Of a stretch of 8,685 nucleotides of DNA, positions 1 through 6,900 are shown piece after piece (the stretch's first letter is position 1; each line of letters opens with the position of its first letter). The stretch covers positions 1 to 8,685 of the forward strand of contig CAMWHW010000027.1 of NCBI GenBank assembly GCA_947174175.1. The letters are read 5' to 3'. The notes beneath the pieces were generated by a model. The model saw only the letters and a program-made list of their open reading frames with translations. It had not been told where the DNA came from and did not search any database. The position numbers and the translations under genes are program-made. The DNA comes from an uncultured Clostridia bacterium (lineage in GTDB: Bacteria; Bacillota; Clostridia; Christensenellales; Borkfalkiaceae).

Positions 1-21
1 CGATAATATACCGCCGTTAAA

Positions 22-144
22 ATTCTTTTATCATCCGGACTGTACCGTCGGTATCGGAATTTCGCCGATTCGGGGACGGGCGTTTGCACCCGTCCTTAGT
101 GGACTATGACCACCGGTGGGGAATTTCACCCCGCCCCAAAGAAT
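22..144 (-). ncRNA. FMN riboswitch (RFN element)
   Basis: Read on the minus strand, this stretch carries the conserved FMN-aptamer blocks in order: GGGGCGGGGTGAAATTCCCC, ACCGGTGGTCATAGTCCAC, a variable hairpin (GGACGGG/CCCGTCC, plus-strand 74-80 with 89-95), GGCGAAATTCC, then ACCGACGGTACAGTCCGGATGA. The closing helix P1 is a perfect 7-bp pairing of 138-144 with 22-28. FMN riboswitches are known to turn down riboflavin biosynthesis (ribDEAH) or riboflavin transporter (ribU-type) genes when FMN is abundant. The regulated gene must lie beyond the left edge, so its identity and the expression platform (terminator or SD-sequestering) cannot be seen. The match to the known consensus is near complete. 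Confidence 0.96.
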
Positions 145-158
145 ATCTATTTAATTTG

Positions 159-194
159 TAGTTACATTATAGTAGCCCGCAAACGCCTTGTCAA
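159..194 (-). promoter_or_regulatory. Sigma-A-type promoter of the FMN riboswitch transcript
   Basis: On the minus strand a perfect TTGACA (189-194) is followed by a 17-bp spacer and a perfect TATAAT (166-171). The predicted transcription start is near 159, about 15 nt before the riboswitch P1 helix, the spacing expected for a riboswitch leader. It sits immediately after the stop codon of the upstream TIR-like gene, with no evident terminator between them. Confidence 0.9.
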
Positions 195-219
195 GTATTA
201 CACACTAAAACGGCTATAT

Positions 220-1215
220 TTATATCGGCTTAACAAATGGACTTAATTCGCCGCCGTTCAGAGATACCGCTATACCGTTTAAAAAATCGTCGTACTCATC
301 GTCGCTGTAAGTTGCGTCGGTTATTTTTTCCAACATTGCTTCCGCAATATTTCCGTACGACTCCTTGTCAAAATCTTCGCAGGTAATCGTTTTAACGCTG
401 AGTCTTTTAATCATAGCGGGCGGCGCGTAGTCGCAGGTTACCGAAATCATTTCGGTCTTGGTATGCACCTTTGCAAAATCCTCGCACTGGCGGGCAATAT
501 TTTTATAATACGTTGCCGTCTTTTTACGCAGATTGTACGCATCGGAATAAATTACGAACAATAACGGCGCAACGTCTGGGTCGGATATTATCTGCATCAG
601 ATAGGGTTCTCTATCATCAAACGGCACGTATTTAAGAGACTCGGGCGGGAAAAACACGTCTGTCTTTTTAGAAAGTATTTCGTATAGCCCGTGCGCTACC
701 TCAGCATCCGCGTTATTAGAATAATCGTATAGAATTATTGCGCGGTAAAGCGGAAGACTTTCCCTTATAAGGATATTGCGCTGCCGCAAAAACTCTATCC
801 TTTCACACAGCGCAACCCACTGGTTTTTTTGCTTGCCGTTGTATTTTTCTTTTAATTCCAACCAGTCTTTATTTTTATATACGGGCCGTCTGTCTGTCGA
901 ATAGCACTTGCACGTCTTAACTCTGTCCGTACCATCAAAGGAGTATTCTGTAACTTCGTAATAATTTAATATACAACCGAATTCACCTTCGGGCAAATTT
1001 TCGTGGCGTTCGAGAAGCCCATCCAATTCCAGTTGCGAATCATCAAATCTTCCGATGCGGCGGTAACCTTCCGCCAATGCAAGTCTTTCTGCGTCGCCCT
1101 TACCCAAACGCGTCGTCGTATCGGTGACTACGCTTCCGCAACGCGGACATATTAGCGCATCCTCACCGTTAAACACTATTTCTACGCCACATCCGGGACA
1201 TTTGACACCGTGCAT
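220..1215 (-). CDS. Zinc ribbon-helical-TIR-like domain protein
   Basis: The 331-residue protein starts with a zinc ribbon (C6-x2-C9, C23-x2-C26). Next comes a helical, TPR-like stretch (about 41-155). Last is an alpha/beta region (about 157-300) with TIR-like order: strand YRAIILYDYS (157-166), helix 170-182, strand TDVFFPP (185-191), an REPY helix (202-211), strand PLLFVIYS (217-224), helix 234-249, strand 255-263 and a final helix 284-300. From memory, this matches Clostridia proteins with zinc ribbon, helical and TIR parts. In those, a YEPYI motif precedes a strand and then a KNEW-type helix holding the catalytic Glu; here the equivalent is YYKNIAR, so the Glu appears lost. TIR domains usually cleave NAD+ or bind nucleotides; here binding or scaffolding may be more likely. 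There is no signal peptide or membrane segment, so it is cytosolic. It is third in the operon, 10 nt after the SPFH gene; GGGTG just upstream could serve as a weak SD. Function is inferred from architecture. Confidence 0.7.
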   Translation of the reverse strand: MHGVKCPGCGVEIVFNGEDALICPRCGSVVTDTTTRLGKGDAERLALAEGYRRIGRFDDSQLELDGLLERHENLPEGEFGCILNYYEVTEYSFDGTDRVKTCKCYSTDRRPVYKNKDWLELKEKYNGKQKNQWVALCERIEFLRQRNILIRESLPLYRAIILYDYSNNADAEVAHGLYEILSKKTDVFFPPESLKYVPFDDREPYLMQIISDPDVAPLLFVIYSDAYNLRKKTATYYKNIARQCEDFAKVHTKTEMISVTCDYAPPAMIKRLSVKTITCEDFDKESYGNIAEAMLEKITDATYSDDEYDDFLNGIAVSLNGGELSPFVKPI

Positions 1216-1225
1216 ATTACACCCG

Positions 1226-2521
1226 TTATTTGCTTAATTTATTACCGCAGTTGGGACAGAAAGGAGTACCCCACGCAACCGTAGTTCCGCAAGACGAACA
1301 CTTTGCAGAAATATTTTCACGAGGGATAACCGCACCGCACGCGGGGCAGTATTTTGCGTCCGGTTTATACTCAGCGCCGCAAACCGAACAGTGCCTGCCC
1401 GCACTTTTTACCGTATCGGTTACCGCAACAGATTTCAACGCCTCGCTGCGGGATATTTCCACGTCTTTGTACGCGTCAATCACTTTTTCCTGTACGCCCA
1501 CGGATGAATCGCGCAATTTATCCTCACGCGCCCATGCTCTGTCCTCGTCTTCGTGTCTGAGTTTGCGTTCGTACTCTATTTCATCTCTTGCACGCGCGGT
1601 TTTACGATTATACAGCGCGTCGTCCAAATCGCCGTCGTCTAACTCGCGTTCCTTACGCCTGCGCTCCGCCATATATTCGCGCTCCTTGACTCTTTCCCGT
1701 CTTTCGGCGCGAACCATTTCCCTGTCGTAGAAACTATCTTCCTCGTAAATATCTTTTATTTCCCTTTCCTGCTCCTCGGGAATATTGATGTCTTCAATAA
1801 TGAAATCGCACACCTCAAATCCGAAGTAGTCTTTGAATTTGTCCGAAAGTTCATTTTTAACACGCGATTGTACGTCGTATTTAGCAGTCTTAAAATCAAC
1901 GTATGAAACGTTGCCGTCCCTCAATGCCTTGCTGATTGAGCGCACGGTATCGTCCACTACTTTGGTCCGGATATGATCCTGTAAATCAATTATTGAAAAC
2001 ACCTGTCCGAAATTGGCAACGAGTTCAAGATAAAATTTCGACGGGTCGTATACTCTGATATCCATAACTCCGAATGCACCGACAGAAACGGGTTTACCGA
2101 TTTTAGGGTCAACGTATTCAAACCTTTGATGGGCTTTCGTTCCCCAATTAACGGGCAGTTTTACCGTTTTGGATATATAAATTACCTTTAAAGAATATAA
2201 CGATTTAATATTCGAGTCGGTTAATTTGAATTCTCCGGCTGTGTAAACGCCGCCGACGGCGCCGTTGCAAATTACGATTGCCGAATGCGTGGGCGGTACT
2301 ATTCCGACCATCTGCGGTTTGATTTTATTTATTTCAACCAATTCAAAAAGTTTGGAATTATTCAACTGCGGATTGATTACGTCTCCTACACGTTGACCCG
2401 AGCCGAATTTTTTATTGCGCAGCACTAACCACAATATTATCCCAGTAACCGCCGCTACGACGGCAACCACGGCTATTACTATTGCCGCTATGGCACCATT
2501 ACTTATACTTGCAAGTAACAT
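1226..2521 (-). CDS. SPFH (band 7) membrane protein with two C-terminal zinc ribbons
   Basis: The 431-residue protein has one N-terminal membrane helix (about 10-34, Ala/Val/Ile rich, followed by RNKK). An SPFH domain follows (about 50-265) with PVNWGT near 123-128, GAFGVMDIRVYDP and a later FGFEVCDFIIEDINIP. A long charged helix rich in Glu and Arg comes next (about 265-345). Two zinc ribbons close the protein (C378/C381/C392/C395 and C408/C411/C422/C425). SPFH proteins form membrane-bound oligomers or scaffolds. The SPFH-plus-zinc-ribbon layout resembles Bacillus YdjI, a membrane-stress partner of PspA, but no PspA gene is visible here. The single membrane helix and Lys/Arg flank suggest a cytosolic bulk. 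The start is well supported: AAGGAG lies 8 nt upstream of the ATG. It is the middle gene of the operon and probably the membrane platform of this module. Confidence 0.85.
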   Translation of the reverse strand: MLLASISNGAIAAIVIAVVAVVAAVTGIILWLVLRNKKFGSGQRVGDVINPQLNNSKLFELVEINKIKPQMVGIVPPTHSAIVICNGAVGGVYTAGEFKLTDSNIKSLYSLKVIYISKTVKLPVNWGTKAHQRFEYVDPKIGKPVSVGAFGVMDIRVYDPSKFYLELVANFGQVFSIIDLQDHIRTKVVDDTVRSISKALRDGNVSYVDFKTAKYDVQSRVKNELSDKFKDYFGFEVCDFIIEDINIPEEQEREIKDIYEEDSFYDREMVRAERRERVKEREYMAERRRKERELDDGDLDDALYNRKTARARDEIEYERKLRHEDEDRAWAREDKLRDSSVGVQEKVIDAYKDVEISRSEALKSVAVTDTVKSAGRHCSVCGAEYKPDAKYCPACGAVIPRENISAKCSSCGTTVAWGTPFCPNCGNKLSK

Positions 2522-2529
2522 ACTTTTTT

Positions 2530-2535
2530 CTCCTT
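2530..2535 (-). promoter_or_regulatory. Strong Shine-Dalgarno of the SPFH gene
   Basis: AAGGAG on the minus strand lies 8 nt before the ATG at 2521, in the 21-nt gap after the B-box gene. It fixes the start codon and is the strongest ribosome site in the operon, so the SPFH protein may be its most abundant product. Confidence 0.85.
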
Positions 2536-2542
2536 AGTAAAA

Positions 2543-3397
2543 TTAAGCTGCTCTTCTGCCGGAACTTACCTTATCTTTCGACCGATTATTTGCGTTTGCC
2601 CTTCGCTCAACTTTTTCATACTTGACTTTCAAATCATCGTTTTCTTTTCTCAAAGCTTTCACCTGAGTTGCCGCGGCAATTGCCTGTTGTTCACTCTCTG
2701 CTTGTTTTTTCTCCGCTTCTAAACGTTTTGCGCGCTCTTCGGCAATGAGCTTCTCAGCCTCAGCTTGGTTTTGGTTATTTTTGAGCAGTACGCCGTACTT
2801 TAATACCATCTGCTTTTCAAATTCTTCATTGCTTTGCAATCTGGTACTCATCTGTCGTGTAGCCTTGGCGTATTGCTCGTTAGCCTCATACTTCATCGCC
2901 TGCACGACAGCAAACCTCTTCATAATCTTGATTTGCTTAACTTTTCTTACGATACGCACTATAAACATTATAGGTGAAGCTACGCAAAGAATAAGAAAAA
3001 ACAGTACGCTTAGTATAATACCGAAGCATCTTGCCCGTACCGTTTTTATTATAGTTCCGAACGAGGCAAGCAAAGTGGGAAAGAATAGAATAAAGGACAA
3101 AAAGAACAACGCCATATATCCTAACGACAACAGAACGATTTCTATTGCCGTACCTAAGATAAATCCCACGATAATAAAGATGATTTCTTTCTTTATTTCC
3201 TTTTTTCTCTGCATTGCCCAGTTCACGTCCGCCGCCATTTCGGCATTAAGGCAGTCTACGCAAAGAATATCTCCCGTTTCTTCCGACCTCAATTTATCCG
3301 CACAGTCTCTGCACAAACCTTTGCCGCAGCGCGTACATTTTGCAACGGCGGGACGGTCCTCGCAGTTGCAGTGGTGGTAACATCTCAATTCTGCCAT
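2543..3397 (-). CDS. B-box-type zinc finger membrane protein with C-terminal coiled coil
   Basis: This 284-residue protein is the first gene of the operon. The N-terminus (1-50) is a cysteine-rich B-box-like finger: C6, H8/H9, C10, C12, then C21-x2-C24, C29-x2-C32 and C46-x2-C49, with the CGKGLCRDC signature seen in bacterial B-box proteins. Hydrophobic segments follow at about 72-92, 94-117 and 125-147, flanked by Lys/Arg-rich stretches (RKKEIKKE and RIVRKVKQIKIMKR). Both flanks look cytosolic by the positive-inside rule, so one segment may not fully span the membrane. From about 160 to 265 the protein is a charged helix likely to form a coiled coil (EAEKLIAEERAKRLEAEKK), ending in a basic tail. 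I do not recognise a named family. The role is inferred to be a membrane partner or adaptor for the SPFH protein 21 nt downstream. The ATG is preceded by AAGAGG at a long 13-nt spacing, so translation may be modest. Confidence 0.75.
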   Translation of the reverse strand: MAELRCYHHCNCEDRPAVAKCTRCGKGLCRDCADKLRSEETGDILCVDCLNAEMAADVNWAMQRKKEIKKEIIFIIVGFILGTAIEIVLLSLGYMALFFLSFILFFPTLLASFGTIIKTVRARCFGIILSVLFFLILCVASPIMFIVRIVRKVKQIKIMKRFAVVQAMKYEANEQYAKATRQMSTRLQSNEEFEKQMVLKYGVLLKNNQNQAEAEKLIAEERAKRLEAEKKQAESEQQAIAAATQVKALRKENDDLKVKYEKVERRANANNRSKDKVSSGRRAA

Positions 3398-3431
3398 AAC
3401 TCAAATATTTCCTCTTGCGTAATTTATCTCA

Positions 3432-3460
3432 TTGAGTATAAATACCTAATTAGATATATT
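3432..3460 (+). promoter_or_regulatory. Probable rightward promoter of the XRE regulator
   Basis: TTGAGT (3432-3437), a 17-bp spacer and TATATT (3455-3460) make a good sigma-A-type match, with a start predicted near 3467 and a leader of about 60 nt. The first A(C/T)CTAA motif (3444-3457) fills the spacer and touches the -10, which fits autorepression. It overlaps the start region of the leftward promoter, so the two polymerases may compete. Confidence 0.55.
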
Positions 3461-3474
3461 TGATTATATATCAA
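3460..3474. repeat. Inverted repeat TTGAT-N5-ATCAA
   Basis: A perfect 5-bp inverted repeat spans the leftward -10 region, between operator copies 1 and 2, and has a different sequence from them. It could be a separate protein site or simply a product of AT-rich promoter composition. Confidence 0.35.
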
Positions 3475-3492
3475 CCTAAAAGGATATGTCAA
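3463..3492 (-). promoter_or_regulatory. Leftward promoter of the B-box/SPFH/TIR operon
   Basis: On the minus strand, TTGACA (3487-3492) and TATAAT (3463-3468) are both perfect consensus hexamers separated by 18 bp. The start is predicted near 3456, giving a leader of about 60 nt before the B-box gene ATG at 3397. A promoter this strong overlapped by three operator-like motifs suggests an operon that is normally held off and highly expressed when released. Confidence 0.8.
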
Positions 3493-3527
3493 GTATCTAA
3501 AAAGATATTTTGTGGCAAAATTTAGTT

Positions 3528-3860
3528 ATGGAAAAAAATGAATTTATTGAAATTTTTAATGATTTGTTGGCCGAAGAAGGACTTAACAGAAAACAGTTTG
3601 CCGAAAAGTGCGGCATACCCTACACCACCGTTATCGGCTGGACGTCATTAAACCGATTGCCCGATTTCACCGCTCTTATAAAAATCGCAGATTTTTTTAA
3701 TTGTTCTATTGACTATCTCACGGGCAGACGAAACGACTTTGAAAAAGCTATTGCTGCAAGCAATCCGTCCTCACGCGAAAAAATACTTTTAAAGCACTTT
3801 CGCGCCCTCGATAACGAAAACAAAGAACTCGTTATAAAACTCGTACAAAACCTTTCCTAG
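3528..3860 (+). CDS. XRE-family helix-turn-helix transcriptional regulator
   Basis: The 110-residue protein starts at the ATG at 3528. An earlier in-frame TTG at 3510 would add six residues but overlaps the operator flank and is less likely. Residues about 7-66 form a Cro/C1-type five-helix domain: LNRKQFAEKCGIPYTTVIGW holds the helix-turn-helix, and LPDFTALIKIADFFNCSIDYLTGR is the typical XRE second half. The rest (about 67-110) is a short helical tail ending in LDNENKELVIKLVQNLS, probably for dimerisation; there is no ligand or peptidase domain. No clear Shine-Dalgarno precedes either start, so expression is likely low. It is divergent from the zinc-finger/SPFH/TIR operon across a region with three repeated operator-like motifs, and is therefore the likely repressor of both directions. 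The gene ends 11 nt before a strong terminator. Confidence 0.92.
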   Translation: MEKNEFIEIFNDLLAEEGLNRKQFAEKCGIPYTTVIGWTSLNRLPDFTALIKIADFFNCSIDYLTGRRNDFEKAIAASNPSSREKILLKHFRALDNENKELVIKLVQNLS

Positions 3861-3871
3861 CCACAAATAGA

Positions 3872-3907
3872 AACAGCCCCGCGGCGAATGCCGCGGGGCT
3901 GTTTTTT
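3872..3907 (+). terminator. Rho-independent terminator, probably bidirectional
   Basis: A perfect 14-bp stem, 3872-3885 paired with 3890-3903 (arm AACAGCCCCGCGGC), has a GAAT loop and runs into six T residues (3902-3907). It lies between the convergent XRE and surface-protein genes. On the minus strand the hairpin is followed by a weaker TTTCTATTT tract, so it can also end the long leftward transcript, whose stop codon at 3911-3913 directly adjoins it. Confidence 0.95.
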
Positions 3908-3910
3908 CGT

Positions 3911-6900
3911 TTAATCTTTTTTATCCGGTTCATCGCCGAAACCCATATCGGTTACGGGGTCGGCGGGCGTATAAAAGCCGCCTACGTCGAACACACGACC
4001 GTCGTCCACGGGCATGGGCGCAACGATATTGCGCACGATAGTCCTGCCCGCGGGCGCCTGCGCCTGAGGCGCGGTCTGCGCGGGTTTTTTGGTGGTGTCA
4101 ATCTTGGTCGTAGTCACCGTGGTCATAACCGCGTCGGGCGGATAAACGGCGTTTGCCGTTGCCGTGGAAGAACCGCCGTCCGTCAGTTGAGCGGGCTGTG
4201 CGGGAGGCGCCGCAACGACGGGCTGAGCAGCCGAAGCCAGCACGTTTTTAAGCGCGCGCGTCATGATTTCGGTCATGGCGTCCACGTTGACGTCCGCAAG
4301 ACGGTCGCCGCGTTTGAGCTCGCTTATTTCGTCGTGCATTGCCGCCTGCGCAGCTTTGATTTCCGCAAGCTCCCTGGCCGCCTGCGCAGCCTTTAAAGCC
4401 GCAAGCTCGGTTTCGATTCTGGTCATCTGCGCGCTGTCCGCAGAGCCGCCGCCAGCCGCCATAGGCTGACCGCCCGACTGCGGCATTTGCATTTGCTGCA
4501 TCTGCGGCATCATCTGGGGCATCATTTGCGGCATCATCATCTGAGGCATCTGTGCCTGAGACATACGCGCCATACGCTCCTCGCGTTCCTCGCGGCGGCG
4601 CTCTTCTTCGCGCTGTCTGCGCTCCTCTTCCCTGCGTTCGCGCTCTTCCTTTTCTTCCAGCCTGTGCTGCTCCTCGCGCGCCAGCCTCTCCTCCTCGCGC
4701 TTGCGCTTTTTCTTGCTTGCGCTCGCGATTATGCAGATAAGTATTATGAGGAACAGCAGCACTGCCGCGCCGATTACGAACCACAGCCAGTTGACTTTTA
4801 AGAACCTTACGATTTTATCCCACGTCGTAAGCTCCTTCGCGGGCGTGGTATAGCTGAACGATTTTACCGTATAGGCAGCCGCGCTTGCGTCAAGCTCGAA
4901 GTTCTCGGTGTCTAAAAGTTCCGCCTTTACGAAGTACTGAGTTTCGTGAGCTAAGTCCGCCGCCGCAACCTCTTCGGTGCAAGCTTCGTCCTTATAGTAT
5001 TTCAAGGTTACTACGTCGCTGAACGCGCCGATATAGCTTTCACTTGCGAATACGGGAAGCGCGCCGTCCGTCTTGGTTGCCGTCAGAACCGCCTTTGATA
5101 TGTTCCAGTCAACCGCCGCTTCGTGCGCCAACAGCGTTACTTCTTCGGTTTCACCGTCGTATACTACCGCGGCAAACACGGACTTTTTATAAGTCGTCGC
5201 AGTTGCCCACTCGTAGTTTTCGGGGTCGTTCAACGCGAACACCGCTTTATATGTGCCAACCCCCAAACCGCTTTGAAGCTTGTCGGTAACGAAAGTCATT
5301 AACGCACTATCATAGCCGTTGAAGTTATCAATCGTCGGTTTAACCGTCACGCCCGTGTAGCTAAGACCGCCCTTGAACGTAGGCAGAGCAACCTTTTCAC
5401 GGTCTACGCCAATCTCTACGAAAGTTGTATATTCGTTGCCGTCGTCGTCCGTATACTTGACGGTAATCTTCTGCAAACCGAATTTAAACTTTCCGCCGTC
5501 GCGCAAGCCCTCGCAGGACAACTCGTAGTCCTCCGTCGTCTCGTCGCCGCCCGTAGTGTTAACCGTAACGGTCAGCACCTTTTTCAAGTCGTCAAGCGTG
5601 TTGACGGTCGTGAATTTCGCGCCGTCCTCCACCTTTGCGGTAATGCCTAAAATGCTTGCGTCCGTGATGGTCAGAGTCGCAGTCATATCTTTGATATCGT
5701 TGTAATTGTCGGTATCGTCGTGCGTGAATTTGGCGGTAAACTCGTACTCACCCAAATCGGTAAACGAAAGTTCCGCGCTGTCCTTAACGACGTAAGTCAC
5801 GGTCACCGCAGGCGCCGTGGGCAAAGTGCCCGTATAGGTCAGGGTGTGCGTTTTGCCGTCGTAAGCCACTTTTGCATCTTCGAACTTCACGCCCGACATA
5901 TCCACGTCCGCCTTGCCTATCGTAAGCGTAGCGGTCTTGTCGTCGATATCCGCATAGTTGCTGTCGCCCGTCGAAATCTTGGCAATCACCTGATAATCGC
6001 CCGCGCCCTTCATCTCGGTCACGGTCTCCCACGCGCCGTTCACCTGCTTCTGCATCACGTAGGTCACGGTGGGCGCAATCTCCGTGCCGTCCTTATCCTT
6101 GACCTTTCCGCTAAGCGTAATCGTAACCGTCTTATCGGGGTCATACTTTGCGGTAAACGCCGTGCCGCTGCCCTGCGCGCCAGTCGCGGTAAAGGACAGA
6201 TTCGTCACGTCGTAAACGGGCTTGTCGCTTATGGTCAGCGTCGCCTTCATATCGGGTATATCTTTATAGTTTTTATCGCTGTGCGTAAACTTTGCGGTAA
6301 AGTTATAAGTGCCCGTATCGGTAAAGCTGGTTTCGCTCTGCCCTTCAACCGAATAGGTGACGGTCACCGCAGGCGTTGTGGGCAAAGTGCCCGTAATAGT
6401 AAGCGTATAAGCCGTGCCGTCCTTGTGTTCGGTCTTCTTTTCGAACTTAACGCCCGACATATCCACAGCCGCCTTGTTTATCACCAAATCAGCCGTAAGC
6501 GTAGTCGTAATGGCGTTATAGTTGGTGTTATTGTGCTTGAACGAAAGCTTAATCGTGTACGTGTCCGCGTCGGTAAACTCGAACGGGTCGCCCTGTTTGG
6601 TGCCGTCGTATTCGTACTCCACGCTCACGCCGTCGGGCAAATCACCGCTGTATTCAATGCTGTGCATTTTGCCGTCGTAGGTGACCTCGTCGTCCTCGAA
6701 CTTTATGCCCGAAACGTCAAAGTCGTCCGGACTAACGGTGAAGTTGCCGAGCGGCGTTGCGGTAACTTCCGTGCCGTCGCTGTTGGTGTACTTAACCGTC
6801 AGCGTACTCGTGTTTGTGCCGACGACGGGCGTGAATTCCAAATCGTATTTATCCGCCGCAAGCGTTACGGTAGACGGCGCATAGTTCCACTGCGCAAGCA

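Larger units (their letters stand above)
3444..3508. promoter_or_regulatory. Three-copy operator-like repeat in the divergent control region
   Basis: Three 14-bp copies are seen: ACCTAATTAGATAT (3444-3457), ACCTAAAAGGATAT (3474-3487) and ATCTAAAAAGATAT (3495-3508). Copy 3 with its flanking T has symmetric arms TATCT-N4-AGATA, and copies 1 and 2 have shorter symmetric cores. Starts are 30 and 21 bp apart, near whole numbers of DNA turns, so bound dimers would lie on about the same face. Copy 1 overlaps the leftward start site and the rightward spacer, copy 2 lies in the leftward spacer, and copy 3 abuts the leftward -35. This is the expected layout for repression by the adjacent XRE protein. 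Binding itself is inferred. Confidence 0.65.

Noticed and set aside
211..231. Possible terminator hairpin after the TIR gene (CGGCT repeats)
   Set aside because: The two CGGCT copies are in direct, not inverted, orientation and there is no T-run, so no stem forms.
1230..1730. Plus-strand open frame of 166 codons opposite the SPFH gene
   Set aside because: The opposite strand encodes clear zinc ribbons and an SPFH protein; this frame gives a Ser/Leu/Arg-rich shadow product with no motif.
2745..3380. Plus-strand open frame of 211 codons opposite the B-box gene
   Set aside because: It mirrors the membrane-segment codons of the real gene and has no ribosome site or recognisable domain.
3510..3527. 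TTG at 3510 as the start of the XRE gene
   Set aside because: It adds MWQNLV ahead of a normal XRE N-terminus, has no ribosome site and overlaps the operator flank; the ATG at 3528 fits the family better.
3398..3860. Toxin-antitoxin pair around the XRE gene
   Set aside because: No small toxin gene adjoins the XRE gene; its neighbours are a terminator and a large divergent operon.
4248..4784. Minus-strand alternative frame of 178 codons in the tail region
   Set aside because: It is a frame-shifted reading of the Arg/Glu and Met-Pro-Gln repeats; the in-frame reading carries a membrane helix and continues the large protein.
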